Under the pieces are notes generated by a model. The model did no database searches. It saw only the letters and a program-made list of their open reading frames with translations, and was not told where the DNA came from. From Bacteroidales bacterium UBA5621 (GTDB lineage Bacteria > Bacteroidota > Bacteroidia > Bacteroidales > VadinHA17): 29,189 nucleotides of DNA. Below, piece after piece: positions 7,899 through 16,622 of this stretch; positions within the stretch are counted from its first letter, which is position 1; each line of letters opens with the position of its first letter. The DNA is taken from assembly GCA_002424525.1 (NCBI GenBank), contig DIKJ01000037.1, forward strand, positions 1 through 29,189, given 5' to 3'. The translations under genes were made by a program, and so were the position numbers.

Positions 7899-9062
7899 TT
7901 AATTTCTCTTGTTCTTATCCAAAGCCTCCTGTAAAGGTAATATTTTGTTGTCTCGTACCGCTATAACGAAGGCATCGGGAAATATACCCTCGATTTTTTT
8001 TCTGTGCTCAACAGCTTCGGTGTAGTTATTGAATTTTCCCGTAGCGTATTTGAATCTGTCGTCACTCTTTAACTCTATAACATCTTTTAGTCCCCTGAAG
8101 TTTTCGGGCTTTATTTCTTTTTGCGACCCGGATGTGGCAATCTGAACCATGAAAGCTATGTCCACAGCATCGGAAACTGGCTGTTTAACAGGTTTTTCTG
8201 TATCAGGTGCGGGAGATGACGTATTATCTGCCAGCTCAACCCCGCTTTTCTTATCCATCTCATTGATATAATCCCTGCAGGCCCTGTATAATGCCGAAGC
8301 AATGTAATCCTGTCCCTGTTCTGAGTTGAGGAATTTCTCCTCCTCAAGATTTGTTATAAAGCCTGATTCGGTAAGGACGCTCGGCATGGTGGTCATGAAG
8401 AGAACCCAGAAGGCTGCCTGCTTTACACCTCTGTCAACCCTGTTAACCCTCTCTTTATACTGGGTCTGGATCCTTGAGGCCAGATCGGTGCTCTGCGAGA
8501 GATAGACATTCTGCATAACGGAGAACATTATGTATGATTCGGGTGATTTAGGGTCAAATCCCTCATATTTGGTGGTGTAGTCATCTTCGCGGAGGATAAC
8601 CTCATTTTCCTTCATTGCCACTTCCAGGTTTTGTTCATCCTTTGTCAGACCCATCACAAAAGTCTCTGTGCCCCTGATGTTCTTCTGCTTTGCCCAGTTT
8701 ACGTGAATGGAGATGAAAAGATCGGCCTTGTTTTTATTGGCAAATTCAGCCCTGTCCCTTATATCAACCGCTACATCGGTCTTCCTGGTGTAGAGCACTT
8801 TTACATTACTGAGATTCTTTTCAATGTATTCACCTGTCTTGAGGGCTATCGGAAGGGTGATATCCTTCTCCTTGCTGAACGAGCCGAGTGCTCCGGGATC
8901 TCTTCCTCCGTGCCCGGCATCAATTACTATCACCCAGTTCCTGACAGCCGCGTCTGCCGGGGAGGAGGCTGACAGGATGAAAAGGGAGAGAAGGATGATA
9001 AGAGTATTATATATAGGTATATGAATGGTACAAAGTTTGCCGTTATTAATATCAGTGCCCAT
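7899..9062 (-). CDS. N-acetylmuramoyl-L-alanine amidase (Amidase_3) with C-terminal SPOR domain
   Basis: This zinc amidase cleaves the bond between MurNAc and L-Ala in peptidoglycan and is probably periplasmic. A hydrophobic signal segment (about residues 18-39) is followed by the Amidase_3 domain: zinc ligands H51 (DAGHGGRDPGA), E65 and H120 (SIHVN), and the catalytic glutamate E232 (VLTESGFITN). After a Ser/Pro-rich linker (about 277-300), the C terminus (FMVQIATS, then YATGKFNNYTEA, then PDAFVIAV) reads as a SPOR domain, which binds denuded glycan at division sites. An in-frame stop lies a few codons upstream of the ATG at 9062, and no alternative start precedes the signal segment. It is likely the first gene of an amidase-MCE operon, divergent from lptD. 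Confidence 0.93.
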   Translation of the reverse strand: MGTDINNGKLCTIHIPIYNTLIILLSLFILSASSPADAAVRNWVIVIDAGHGGRDPGALGSFSKEKDITLPIALKTGEYIEKNLSNVKVLYTRKTDVAVDIRDRAEFANKNKADLFISIHVNWAKQKNIRGTETFVMGLTKDEQNLEVAMKENEVILREDDYTTKYEGFDPKSPESYIMFSVMQNVYLSQSTDLASRIQTQYKERVNRVDRGVKQAAFWVLFMTTMPSVLTESGFITNLEEEKFLNSEQGQDYIASALYRACRDYINEMDKKSGVELADNTSSPAPDTEKPVKQPVSDAVDIAFMVQIATSGSQKEIKPENFRGLKDVIELKSDDRFKYATGKFNNYTEAVEHRKKIEGIFPDAFVIAVRDNKILPLQEALDKNKRN

Positions 9063-9126
9063 ATTCTGTTCCTGTTTTTTTTAATTAGTTTTACCGCTGA
9101 CATACCGACGTCACACGAAAACGTTA

Positions 9127-9134
9127 CAAAAATA
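9127..9134 (-). promoter_or_regulatory. Candidate -7 element for the amidase-MCE operon
   Basis: Read on the minus strand, the sequence is TATTTTTG, a match to TAnnTTTG, about 65 bp before the amidase ATG. It lies inside the long version of the lptD frame, which argues that lptD starts downstream of it. No clear -33 box is seen. Confidence 0.35.
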
Positions 9135-9152
9135 GTATTTAAGTTGTATTAT

Positions 9153-11810
9153 TTGAACGAAAAACGATTGGTTGTAGTGTTCCTGTTGACACTCCGGTTT
9201 TTTTCATTGTTCTCTCAGGAAGGCAATCAGTTATTCGATACACTTGCAGTCAGGAGGGACACGCTTCCTGCTGATACGACAGTTCGGAGCATCAGAACAA
9301 TTTCAGCCAATGCAATCGATCAGCAGGTAACTTACAATGCCGAGGGGTATAAAAAGACTGACATGGTGAACAGGACGACAACCCTGATCGATAAAGCATA
9401 CGTTATCTATGGCGATCTGGAGATAAGGGCCGATTCGATTGTATTCAATATGGAAACAAATACTGTCTATGCGGCAGGACTTACAGACTCCACGGGCAGT
9501 AAGACGGGCAGGCCGGTATTCAAGGATAGTTCCCAGGAGTTTGAGGTCGATGAGCTTCTGTATAATTTTAAGACCAAAAAAGCTATCGCAAAAAATATTG
9601 TCACCAGGCAGGATGAAGGATATATAAGGAGCCAGACAACAAAGCTTTTAGAGGATGGAACGTCGAATATAGCCAGGAGCACTTATTCGACCTGTGATGC
9701 TGAGATCCCGCATTTCTACATTAACCTGCCCAAAGCGAAAGTATATCCGGGCAAGAAGATAATTTCCGGACCCGGCCAGCTTGTACTTGAAGGCATTCCG
9801 TTGCCGGTTGCCATCCCATTCGGCTTTTTTCCCATACAGACCAAAACAGCTGCATCAGGGATACTGATACCCAGACTCGGACAGGAGCAGCAGCGGGGTT
9901 ACAACCTTACAGACGGAGGTTATTACTTCGCGCTGAGCGAATATTTTGACCTTTCGCTGAAAGGTAATATTTATACCAACGGTACATGGATGTTAACCGC
10001 AAACACAAACTATAACAAGCTATACAAATACAGCGGCAACTTTATGTTCAGTTATGCCAATAACATTTCAGGGCACAAGGGTCTTCCTGATTACCGGAAG
10101 GCAAAGAACTACCGTCTGGGGTGGACCTATAGTCAGAGCCCGAAAGCGAGCCTGGGTTCGAGGTTTTCAGCAAGTGTCAATATGAGTTCCAGCGGTTTTG
10201 ACCGCAGCAACAGCTACGTTGTCACCGAGCATGTAACAACCCAGCGACAGTCGAGCGTCAGCTATTCGAAAAACTGGGAGGGTACACCCTTCAACCTCTC
10301 AGCCAGCATGAATCACAGTCAGAACGTAAGCAACAAGACTGTGGCCCTTAACTTGCCGAAATTAAGCTTTAATGCCGCCAGGATCTATCCGTTCAAAGGG
10401 AGGAGAGTGGCAGGGACGGGGAAATGGTATCAGGAACTGCAGTTCCAATACTCTGCAGCACTTGACAACCAGATAAATACATATGACTCTCTTCTTTTCA
10501 CCAATCGCGTATGGAACAACATGAGGAATGGTTTCAAGCACGACGCCCCTCTCAGTGTACAGTTTCGCCCCTTCAGGAATTTTTCAATTTCTCCCCAGGT
10601 AAGCTATTCAGGAGTGCTCTACGCGCAGAAAATCAATAAAACATGGGATCCGCTCTATTTCAACGAAGAGATTAACAGAACGGTTCCGACTGTGGTTATC
10701 GACACAATCCGCGGATTATTCTACGGGCAATCCATCAGGCCCTCGATAAGCGCAGGCTACAATCCTTCGATCTTCGGGACATTCACTTTTACAAAGGCTG
10801 ATGCCAGGGTTCAGGCAATCAGGCATGTGATGAAGCCATCGGTAAGTTTCAGTTATATCCCGGCGTTCAAGGGGCTCAGTACTGACATGTACAGAAAGGT
10901 TCAGGTTGACACTACCGGAAGGATGGCTGAATACTCAATCTTTGAGGGAGGCATATTCGGTACTCCTTCTCTTTCGACACGCAGCGGTGCTGTGTCGTTC
11001 AGCCTGACCAATATAATTGAGGCAAAGGTATTTTCAAAAAACGACACCACAGGTAAAGCCAGTAAGGTCAGAATTATTGATAACCTGGGGATTGCCACTT
11101 CATATAACATATTTGCCGATTCAATGAAATGGTCTCCCGTCATGCTGGTTATGAGAACAACCATAATGAATAATATCAATGTGTCCGCCAACAGCAGTTT
11201 CTCATTGTATGCTCTCGACGCCAACGGCAGGCAGACAGGCACCTTCTATTTTACACAGACCAATAAACTTATGAGGCTGAATATTTTTTCTGTCAGCCTC
11301 GATCTTAATGTTGCAGAGCTTTTCAGGGGAAAGGAGAGCAGGAGCAGTGCCGGCAGTACCATGTCCCAACGGCCTCCGGGGCAAATCAGCCAGGACTCCG
11401 GGAGGGGACAGGGTGTGGGAGAACCTCCAGGACACGGACAATCCGGAATCCTGACGGATGAATATGGTTATTCAGTATTTGATGTTCCCTGGACGCTCAG
11501 CGCAAGATATAACCTCAATTATACCAGATCCGGGTTTCAGACAGGAATATCACAAACCCTCTCGTTTAACGGAACCGTTTCGCTTACAAAAAAAATGTCG
11601 GTTGTGTACACCAGCGGATATGATTTCAGAGTGAAGGAGATTACCATGACACAGATAGGCATCACGCGCGACCTGCATTGCTGGGATATGAGCTTTAACT
11701 GGGTACCTAACGGTTCGATGAAAATGTGGAATTTCACCATCAAGGTAAAGGCTGCAATCCTGTCGGATCTTAAATATCAGCGCCGGAAAGATTTTAATGA
11801 TCAATTCTAA
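9153..11810 (+). CDS. lptD: LptD-like outer-membrane LPS assembly protein
   Basis: LptD is the outer-membrane beta-barrel that inserts lipopolysaccharide into the outer leaflet. The visible order is an N-terminal LptA/OstA-like jellyroll region (VTYNAEGYKKTDMVNRTTTLIDKA in the gene's own frame, then YGDLEIRADSIVFNMETN), the conserved YSTCDAEIPHFYI and PFGFFPIQ segments, and then many alternating amphipathic strands typical of a barrel. A Gly/Pro/Ser-rich insert, probably a loop, lies near bases 11330-11450. An ATG at 9021 would overlap the divergent amidase start by 42 bp. TTG at 9153 instead gives MNEKRLVVVFLLTLRFFSLFSQ, a good signal peptide, so I chose it (885 residues); TTG at 9144 or GTG at 9177 are also possible. 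It is followed 15 bp later by ridA. Confidence 0.88.
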   Translation: MNEKRLVVVFLLTLRFFSLFSQEGNQLFDTLAVRRDTLPADTTVRSIRTISANAIDQQVTYNAEGYKKTDMVNRTTTLIDKAYVIYGDLEIRADSIVFNMETNTVYAAGLTDSTGSKTGRPVFKDSSQEFEVDELLYNFKTKKAIAKNIVTRQDEGYIRSQTTKLLEDGTSNIARSTYSTCDAEIPHFYINLPKAKVYPGKKIISGPGQLVLEGIPLPVAIPFGFFPIQTKTAASGILIPRLGQEQQRGYNLTDGGYYFALSEYFDLSLKGNIYTNGTWMLTANTNYNKLYKYSGNFMFSYANNISGHKGLPDYRKAKNYRLGWTYSQSPKASLGSRFSASVNMSSSGFDRSNSYVVTEHVTTQRQSSVSYSKNWEGTPFNLSASMNHSQNVSNKTVALNLPKLSFNAARIYPFKGRRVAGTGKWYQELQFQYSAALDNQINTYDSLLFTNRVWNNMRNGFKHDAPLSVQFRPFRNFSISPQVSYSGVLYAQKINKTWDPLYFNEEINRTVPTVVIDTIRGLFYGQSIRPSISAGYNPSIFGTFTFTKADARVQAIRHVMKPSVSFSYIPAFKGLSTDMYRKVQVDTTGRMAEYSIFEGGIFGTPSLSTRSGAVSFSLTNIIEAKVFSKNDTTGKASKVRIIDNLGIATSYNIFADSMKWSPVMLVMRTTIMNNINVSANSSFSLYALDANGRQTGTFYFTQTNKLMRLNIFSVSLDLNVAELFRGKESRSSAGSTMSQRPPGQISQDSGRGQGVGEPPGHGQSGILTDEYGYSVFDVPWTLSARYNLNYTRSGFQTGISQTLSFNGTVSLTKKMSVVYTSGYDFRVKEITMTQIGITRDLHCWDMSFNWVPNGSMKMWNFTIKVKAAILSDLKYQRRKDFNDQF

Positions 11811-11825
11811 TAAAAACCGTATTTA

Positions 11826-12203
11826 ATGAAGAGAATTATTCACACACCCAATGCTCCGGCTGCAGGCGGACCCTATAGCCAGGCTGTCGAGATGAACGGA
11901 ACACTTTTTGTTTCGGGTCAGATTGCTATTGATCCGGCGACCGGCAAGTTGATTGATGGTGACATAACTGCTCAGACCCATCAGGTATTGAGGAATATAA
12001 GTGCAATTCTTGATGAAGCCGGATACAGCTTTGTCGAGGTTGTCAAATCGACATGTTACCTGAGTGATATAGCTGATTTCCAGGCTATGAACGCAGTCTA
12101 TGCCAAATACTATTTCGAAAACCAGCCCGCAAGGGCAGCTTTCGCTGTCAAGCAGCTGCCGATGGGTGCACTGATTGAAATCGAAACTGTTGCGATGAAA
12201 TAA
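11826..12203 (+). CDS. ridA: RidA-family enamine/imine deaminase
   Basis: RidA hydrolyses reactive enamines and imines, such as 2-aminoacrylate made by PLP enzymes, and protects the cytosol. The 125-residue length is typical. Family landmarks are all present: GPYSQAV with Y17, FVSGQIAIDPATG (29-40), the active-site arginine R103 in NQPARAAFAV, and E120 in ALIEIETVA. It probably shares a transcript with lptD, whose stop lies 15 bp upstream. It converges on rplI with a 15-bp gap in which I see no strong terminator hairpin. Confidence 0.95.
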   Translation: MKRIIHTPNAPAAGGPYSQAVEMNGTLFVSGQIAIDPATGKLIDGDITAQTHQVLRNISAILDEAGYSFVEVVKSTCYLSDIADFQAMNAVYAKYYFENQPARAAFAVKQLPMGALIEIETVAMK

Positions 12204-12218
12204 AGATAAAAGGGAAGG

Positions 12219-12665
12219 TTATTCTGCAACTATTTCAAACTCAATTTTTACCCTGACATCCCTGTGCAGGCGTATTAATGCATTGTATTTTCCGACCTCT
12301 TTGATCTGGTCCTCGGGAAGGGTAATGTTTTTACGATCGATATCAAAACCTTTTTCCCTGAGCGATTCAGCAAGCTGAATAGTGTTTACTGAACCAAAGA
12401 TCTTTCCGGAGGAACTTGTTTTTGCGCCTACAACAATTTTCACTTCGGCCAGCTTATCTGCCACCTCCTGGGCGGCGGCCTTGATCTTCTCCTCTTTGTG
12501 CGCCCTCTGCCTGAGGTTCTCGGAATGCATCTTTTTGGCTGATGGTGTTGCAGCTATGGCATATCCTCTTGGTATGAGATAATTCCTTCCATAACCATCC
12601 TTAACGTTGACGATGTCGTCCTTATGTCCGAGCTTTGTAATATCCTGCAATAAAATAATTTCCAT
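12219..12665 (-). CDS. rplI: 50S ribosomal protein bL9
   Basis: The 148 residues have the bL9 N-terminal globular domain (MEIILLQDITKLGHKDDIVNVKDGYGRNYLIPRG in continuous reading), the connecting helix, and the C-terminal domain ending VRVKIEFEIVAE. bL9 binds 23S rRNA near the L1 stalk and helps keep the reading frame. It is the third gene of the rpsF-rpsR-rplI operon, 12 bp after rpsR. Confidence 0.98.
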   Translation of the reverse strand: MEIILLQDITKLGHKDDIVNVKDGYGRNYLIPRGYAIAATPSAKKMHSENLRQRAHKEEKIKAAAQEVADKLAEVKIVVGAKTSSSGKIFGSVNTIQLAESLREKGFDIDRKNITLPEDQIKEVGKYNALIRLHRDVRVKIEFEIVAE

Positions 12666-12677
12666 AACAGATTCTGC

Positions 12678-12947
12678 TTATTTTAAAAGGTCAGTAACAT
12701 AAGGAAGCAGAGCAAGATGACGAGCTCTCTTGACTGCTGTAGCCACTTTACGCTGATATTTCAGCGAAGTCCCGGTAAGCCTTCTTGGAAGTATTTTTCC
12801 CTGGTCGTTGAGAAACTTTTTGAGGAACTCGGGATCCTTGTAATCGATATAGCGTATCCTGTTCTTTTTGAACCGGCAATATTTCTTTTTCTTGACCTCT
12901 ACCGTGGGAGGAGTCAGATACCTGATTTCTGATTCGTTCTGTGCCAT
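12678..12947 (-). CDS. rpsR: 30S ribosomal protein bS18
   Basis: The 89 residues contain the bS18 core: [17 protein letters not shown], a [24 protein letters not shown] stretch in continuous reading, and the ending [12 protein letters not shown]. bS18 pairs with bS6 on the 16S rRNA platform. It sits between rpsF (3-bp gap) and rplI. No ssb lies between S6 and S18, unlike many Firmicutes. Confidence 0.98.
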   Translation of the reverse strand: MAQNESEIRYLTPPTVEVKKKKYCRFKKNRIRYIDYKDPEFLKKFLNDQGKILPRRLTGTSLKYQRKVATAVKRARHLALLPYVTDLLK

Positions 12948-12950
12948 TTC

Positions 12951-13304
12951 TTATTCCTCCTTCAGTTTACCTGATTCTTTCTGCCTTCGCTTCTTTTCAG
13001 CATATTCGACGGCAAATTTTTCCATCTTAAAAGTTAAAAACCTGATTATCCTTTCGTCCCTGCGATACTGGACTTCAAGTTTTTCTATCAGATCGCCCAG
13101 GCCTTTGAACTCGATCAGATAATAGAAGCCTGTTGACTTCTTCTGAATCGGGTAGGCCAGCTTCTTCAGACCCCAGTTCTCTTCATGAACGATCTCACCG
13201 TTGTTGTCGGTGATGACCTTCTTGAACTTATGAACCGCTTCCTTCATCTGGTTCTCAGACAAAACGGGAGTTGCAATGAAAACGGTCTCGTACTGATTCA
13301 ACAT
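12951..13304 (-). CDS. rpsF: 30S ribosomal protein bS6
   Basis: The 117 residues match bS6: [19 protein letters not shown], the central [22 protein letters not shown] segment with its YPI motif, then [14 protein letters not shown]. The C-terminal tail is rich in K and E ([14 protein letters not shown]). It is the first gene of the S6-S18-L9 operon, with a good Bacteroidota promoter about 35 bp upstream. Confidence 0.98.
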   Translation of the reverse strand: MLNQYETVFIATPVLSENQMKEAVHKFKKVITDNNGEIVHEENWGLKKLAYPIQKKSTGFYYLIEFKGLGDLIEKLEVQYRRDERIIRFLTFKMEKFAVEYAEKKRRQKESGKLKEE

Positions 13305-13338
13305 AGTAATTAATAGTTTTATGTATTATTTCGGCTCG

Positions 13339-13368
13339 CAAAAGTACAATTATTTTGATTTAAACAAA
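13339..13368 (-). promoter_or_regulatory. Bacteroidota-type promoter of the rpsF-rpsR-rplI operon
   Basis: On the minus strand there is TTTG (13365-13368), an 18-bp spacer, then TACTTTTG (13339-13346). Both boxes match the Bacteroidota -33/-7 pattern TTTG-N(about 19)-TAnnTTTG. The start codon at 13304 is about 35 bp downstream, leaving a short leader. This is the best two-box promoter in the window. Confidence 0.7.
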
Positions 13369-13474
13369 AGTTAATCTGCCGAAAAAACCAAAAACGTAAA
13401 ATATTACTGTAATTAATGTGGTCAGGGTTTCTTAATTTTTCGCTTCAGATTCTGTGAAACAGGCTTTTTAAATC

Positions 13475-13519
13475 AAGTTGCCGGGTGCTTGTTCCTTGTT
13501 GCTGGTTAACTGGCAACTT
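13475..13519. repeat. Inverted repeat upstream of dnaX
   Basis: AAGTTGCCGG at 13475-13484 and CTGGCAACTT at 13510-13519 are reverse complements at 9 of 10 positions, with a 25-bp loop rich in G and T. The right arm ends 12 bp before the candidate dnaX -7 element, so it covers the -33 region. It could be an operator, a hairpin, or a degenerate dispersed repeat. Confidence 0.5.
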
Positions 13520-13531
13520 AGAATTTTTAGT

Positions 13532-13539
13532 TATATTTG
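13532..13539 (+). promoter_or_regulatory. Candidate -7 element of dnaX
   Basis: TATATTTG matches TAnnTTTG exactly and lies 36 bp before the ATG at 13576. The predicted transcription start would fall near 13546, which makes the upstream TTG at 13546 an unlikely start codon. No TTTG is found at the expected -33 distance; that area is occupied by the inverted repeat. Confidence 0.5.
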
Positions 13540-13575
13540 TGAACGTTGTTCTTATTTAATGAAGCCACTGTTCTT

Positions 13576-15321
13576 ATGGAAAATTTCATAGTTTCAGCAA
13601 GGAAATACCGTCCGTCGACATTCGATATGGTAGTGGGACAGGATTCTACAACCAACACGCTGAAAAGTGCCATCCGAAACAGACACCTTTCTCAGGCTTA
13701 TCTCTTCTGCGGACCGCGGGGGGTGGGCAAGACCACATGTGCAAGGATTCTCGCCAAGACCATTAACTGCAGTGATCTGACCGATAAAACCGAAGCCTGC
13801 GACAGGTGCGAATCGTGCCTGTCGTTCAATTCCATGAGATCATTCAACATTCATGAGCTCGATGCTGCCTCGAACAATTCGGTTACCGACATCCGTAATC
13901 TTACCGATCAGGTGAGAATACCACCCCAGGTCGGGAAATACAGTGTGTATATTATTGACGAGGTTCACATGCTCTCTTCATCAGCTTTCAACGCTTTCCT
14001 GAAAACGCTCGAGGAGCCGCCTCCCCATGCAATTTTCATCCTGGCCACGACTGAGAAGCATAAAATAATCCCTACAATTCTTTCGCGTTGCCAGATATTC
14101 GATTTCAACCGGATCAGGATCGAGGATATCGTGGGACGTCTGGTTTATGTGGCAAAAAATGAAGATGTTACAGCTGAAGAGGAGGCTCTTCATATTATTG
14201 CCCAGAAAGCTGACGGAGCCCTCAGGGATGCCCTGTCTATCTTTGATCAGATAGTAAGCCTTAGCGGAAAGAAGATAAGATACACCGATGTAATTGAGAA
14301 CCTCAACGTACTCGATTACGAGTATTATTTCAGATGCGTTGAATGTGCCCTTAATGGTGATATCTCATCCATGCTGCTTATATATAATGAGATACTGCAG
14401 AAAGGCTTCGACGGGCACAATTTCATATCGGGACTTAACAGTCATCTTCGCGACCTGCTCGTAAGTAAGGACGAAGTAACCTTGCGTCTTCTTGAAGCAA
14501 CTCCTGCCGTGAAGCTGAGATACCTGAAGCAGTCGGCTGTCAGTCCGGCACAATTCCTTATTAAAGCGCTTGAGCTGGGAAATAATTGCGACCTTACCTA
14601 CAAATCGAGCAAAAACCAGCGGCTCCATGTGGAGCTGGCGCTGATCCGTCTCTGCATGATAAAGGATGAAACAGAGGGAGAGGCTGAAAAAAAAAAGCCG
14701 GATAATAAGCAGGTAAACCTTACTGATGAGGATCTGCCCCTGCCTGCAAAGTCGGAAATAATCCGCCAGTCGGAGGAAACAGCTGAAAAACATTATAAGC
14801 CGGATGCTGTCTCCCGTGGCAGACAGTTACCCCTTTCGGAAAAGCCCCTTAAAAGCTTTTCAATAAAAGATATCATTTCAGAGAACAAGCAAGAAGTTGA
14901 ATCAAATGCTGAAACTATTTCAGAAACAAATACCTCTTCCTCAGCCGGCCCAAGGGTCATGATTACACCTGAATTATTTGCCGATGCATGGACAGAATTT
15001 ACGAGTAATCTGAAAAGTGAAGGAACAAGGATCATAAGCATGTTCAAAACAATGAGGCCTGAGCTTGAGAATAACCAGACAATAAAAGTCCATCTCACGA
15101 ATGCAGCACAGAAGGATCTTTTTGTCCAGAACTACAAAAACCGGCTTTCAGGTTTTCTGGATAGCAAATTTTATATGGATGAGGTTGATATCGAGACAAT
15201 TGTTGATGCCTCAGGTTCAAATGAGATACTCTATTCCGACGAGCAGAAATATAATTACCTGGCATCAAAATATCCAATGCTTAAGGAATTCAGGAAAACC
15301 TTTAACCTCGACATCACCTGA
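13576..15321 (+). CDS. dnaX: DNA polymerase III subunit gamma/tau
   Basis: DnaX is the clamp-loader ATPase that ties the replisome together. The 581 residues show the AAA+ core with Walker A GPRGVGKT (46-53), a zinc-binding set of cysteines in INCSDLTDKTEACDRCESC, Walker B IIDEVHML, and the sensor SRCQIFDFNRI. After about residue 370 a low-complexity charged linker leads to a C-terminal tau-like domain (FADAWTEFTSNLKSEGTRIISMF and following). I chose the ATG at 13576 because MENFIVSARKYRP is the usual Bacteroidota N terminus; TTG at 13546 would add ten unconserved residues. No slippery A-run comparable with the E. coli frameshift signal is obvious apart from nine A at 14688-14696 (decoding EKKKP), whose effect is untested. 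Confidence 0.96.
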   Translation: MENFIVSARKYRPSTFDMVVGQDSTTNTLKSAIRNRHLSQAYLFCGPRGVGKTTCARILAKTINCSDLTDKTEACDRCESCLSFNSMRSFNIHELDAASNNSVTDIRNLTDQVRIPPQVGKYSVYIIDEVHMLSSSAFNAFLKTLEEPPPHAIFILATTEKHKIIPTILSRCQIFDFNRIRIEDIVGRLVYVAKNEDVTAEEEALHIIAQKADGALRDALSIFDQIVSLSGKKIRYTDVIENLNVLDYEYYFRCVECALNGDISSMLLIYNEILQKGFDGHNFISGLNSHLRDLLVSKDEVTLRLLEATPAVKLRYLKQSAVSPAQFLIKALELGNNCDLTYKSSKNQRLHVELALIRLCMIKDETEGEAEKKKPDNKQVNLTDEDLPLPAKSEIIRQSEETAEKHYKPDAVSRGRQLPLSEKPLKSFSIKDIISENKQEVESNAETISETNTSSSAGPRVMITPELFADAWTEFTSNLKSEGTRIISMFKTMRPELENNQTIKVHLTNAAQKDLFVQNYKNRLSGFLDSKFYMDEVDIETIVDASGSNEILYSDEQKYNYLASKYPMLKEFRKTFNLDIT

Positions 15322-15351
15322 TGCCGGAGGCTGCACATCATATTTAAAGGG

Positions 15352-16146
15352 TTGAAAAGAAAACGGAACACTGGCGACATTTCTGGCACTTCTGATCTTG
15401 AGGCTCTCGGGATCCTGGCCTGCGGGACAGTCCACGACTTTAACAATATTCTCGCCATCATCTCGGGCTATGCTGAGATGCTGAGGGAGGACCTTCCTGA
15501 AGGATCCCCCTCTTCAGAAAAAGCTCAGGGTATTCTTAATGCAGTCAACAGGGGCAGATCACTTACTGAACAGATCCTTATGTTCAGCAGGCAGGGTGAG
15601 ATTAAGAAGAAAATTACCAATATTGCACTGATTCTCAGGGAGAGTATAGACTTTGCAAAGACCGGTTCGCCGAAGGGGATAACAATCAGAACCCGGATAA
15701 ACAGAGAAAATGTGCTGGTTTTTGCCGATACCACTCAGCTTTTCAGGATGTTCCTTAACATCATTGTCAACTCTTTCCAGGCGATGGAAGAAAAGGGGGG
15801 AAAGCTGTCGGTGACTCTTTCAGTTGTCAGTGGAATAAGGTTGAAGAAAACGGTAAAAAAGCCCTCTGCGGATGAATTTGTGCTTATAAGCTTCGGGGAT
15901 ACCGGCCCGGGCATCTCTGAAGAGGTGAAGGAACGTATCTTCGAACCATTCTTTACAGCACGAAAATCAGGAAAAGGAACGGGACTGGGATTATCAATAG
16001 TACACGGTATTGTGTCAGATATTGGCGGAGAGATATTCGTATCGGGGAAGAAGATGCACGGAACTCTTTTCAGGATCCTGCTTCCCGTTGTTAACAACGA
16101 ACCTGCTTCAGGGGATAAAAACCTTGTACAATTAAATCAGGAATGA
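15352..16146 (+). CDS. Soluble sensor-less histidine kinase
   Basis: This 264-residue protein has only the kinase core. The H-box is TVHDFNNILA with H28, the type common in hybrid kinases. The HATPase domain has an N-box around residues 135-145 (NIIVNSFQAMEEKG), a G1 box DTGPGISEEV, an F-box RIFEPFFTARK and a G2 box GKGTGLGLSIVHGI. There is no transmembrane segment, PAS or GAF domain, so any input must come from a partner protein or the short N terminus. TTG at 15352 is the only workable start before the H-box after the dnaX stop. The gene lies 30 bp after dnaX and 31 bp before the regulator's ATG, so the pair is probably functional together. The signal is unknown. Confidence 0.85.
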   Translation: MKRKRNTGDISGTSDLEALGILACGTVHDFNNILAIISGYAEMLREDLPEGSPSSEKAQGILNAVNRGRSLTEQILMFSRQGEIKKKITNIALILRESIDFAKTGSPKGITIRTRINRENVLVFADTTQLFRMFLNIIVNSFQAMEEKGGKLSVTLSVVSGIRLKKTVKKPSADEFVLISFGDTGPGISEEVKERIFEPFFTARKSGKGTGLGLSIVHGIVSDIGGEIFVSGKKMHGTLFRILLPVVNNEPASGDKNLVQLNQE

Positions 16147-16177
16147 TTAATTTTGAGCTTTGAAACTAAAGACAACG

Positions 16178-16552
16178 ATGGCTGTTATACTGCTGGCTGA
16201 AGACGATAAGGAACTTAAGGAAATGCTGAAGATCGCACTCGGCAGAAATGATTTCACTGTTATCGAGGCTGAAGACGGGAAAGAAGCCATCACACATTTC
16301 AGGCCCGGCATTGTGGATCTGGTCATTACCGACCTGATAATGCCTGATGAGGATGGACTCAAAGTTATCATGCGTCTCAGGCAGATCAAGCCCTCGCTGA
16401 AGATAATTGCCATCTCCGGCGGAGGTAAAGCAGGGCCGGGCAACTACCTCAAAATGGCCTCGACTCTTGGCGCCGATGCAGTTTTCTCAAAACCCTTTTC
16501 CATCGCTGATCTTCTGAAAAAGACTGAAGAATTGCTCGGCTATGAACATTAG
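16178..16552 (+). CDS. Single-domain (CheY-like) response regulator
   Basis: The 124 residues form one receiver domain with no output domain. The acidic pair is E8/D9/D10 (LAEDDKE), the phospho-accepting aspartate is D52 (LVITDLIMPDEDG), the switch residue is S80, and the conserved lysine is K105 (FSKPF). The ATG at 16178 gives the standard MAVILLAEDD start; a TTG at 16160 would add six residues. It follows the sensor-less kinase directly, which is the likely phosphodonor. Output must be through protein-protein contact, with an unknown target. Confidence 0.9.
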   Translation: MAVILLAEDDKELKEMLKIALGRNDFTVIEAEDGKEAITHFRPGIVDLVITDLIMPDEDGLKVIMRLRQIKPSLKIIAISGGGKAGPGNYLKMASTLGADAVFSKPFSIADLLKKTEELLGYEH

Positions 16553-16622
16553 GAGCCGGACTTATGTTAACAATGAAGAATCAATTATAGATATTTGAAG
16601 TTGATAACCAAAATTGAATATT

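Noticed and set aside
9021..9152. Extended N terminus of LptD from the ATG at 9021
   Set aside because: It would overlap the fixed amidase start by 42 bp and place an extra hydrophobic segment before a complete signal peptide; TTG 9153 fits better.
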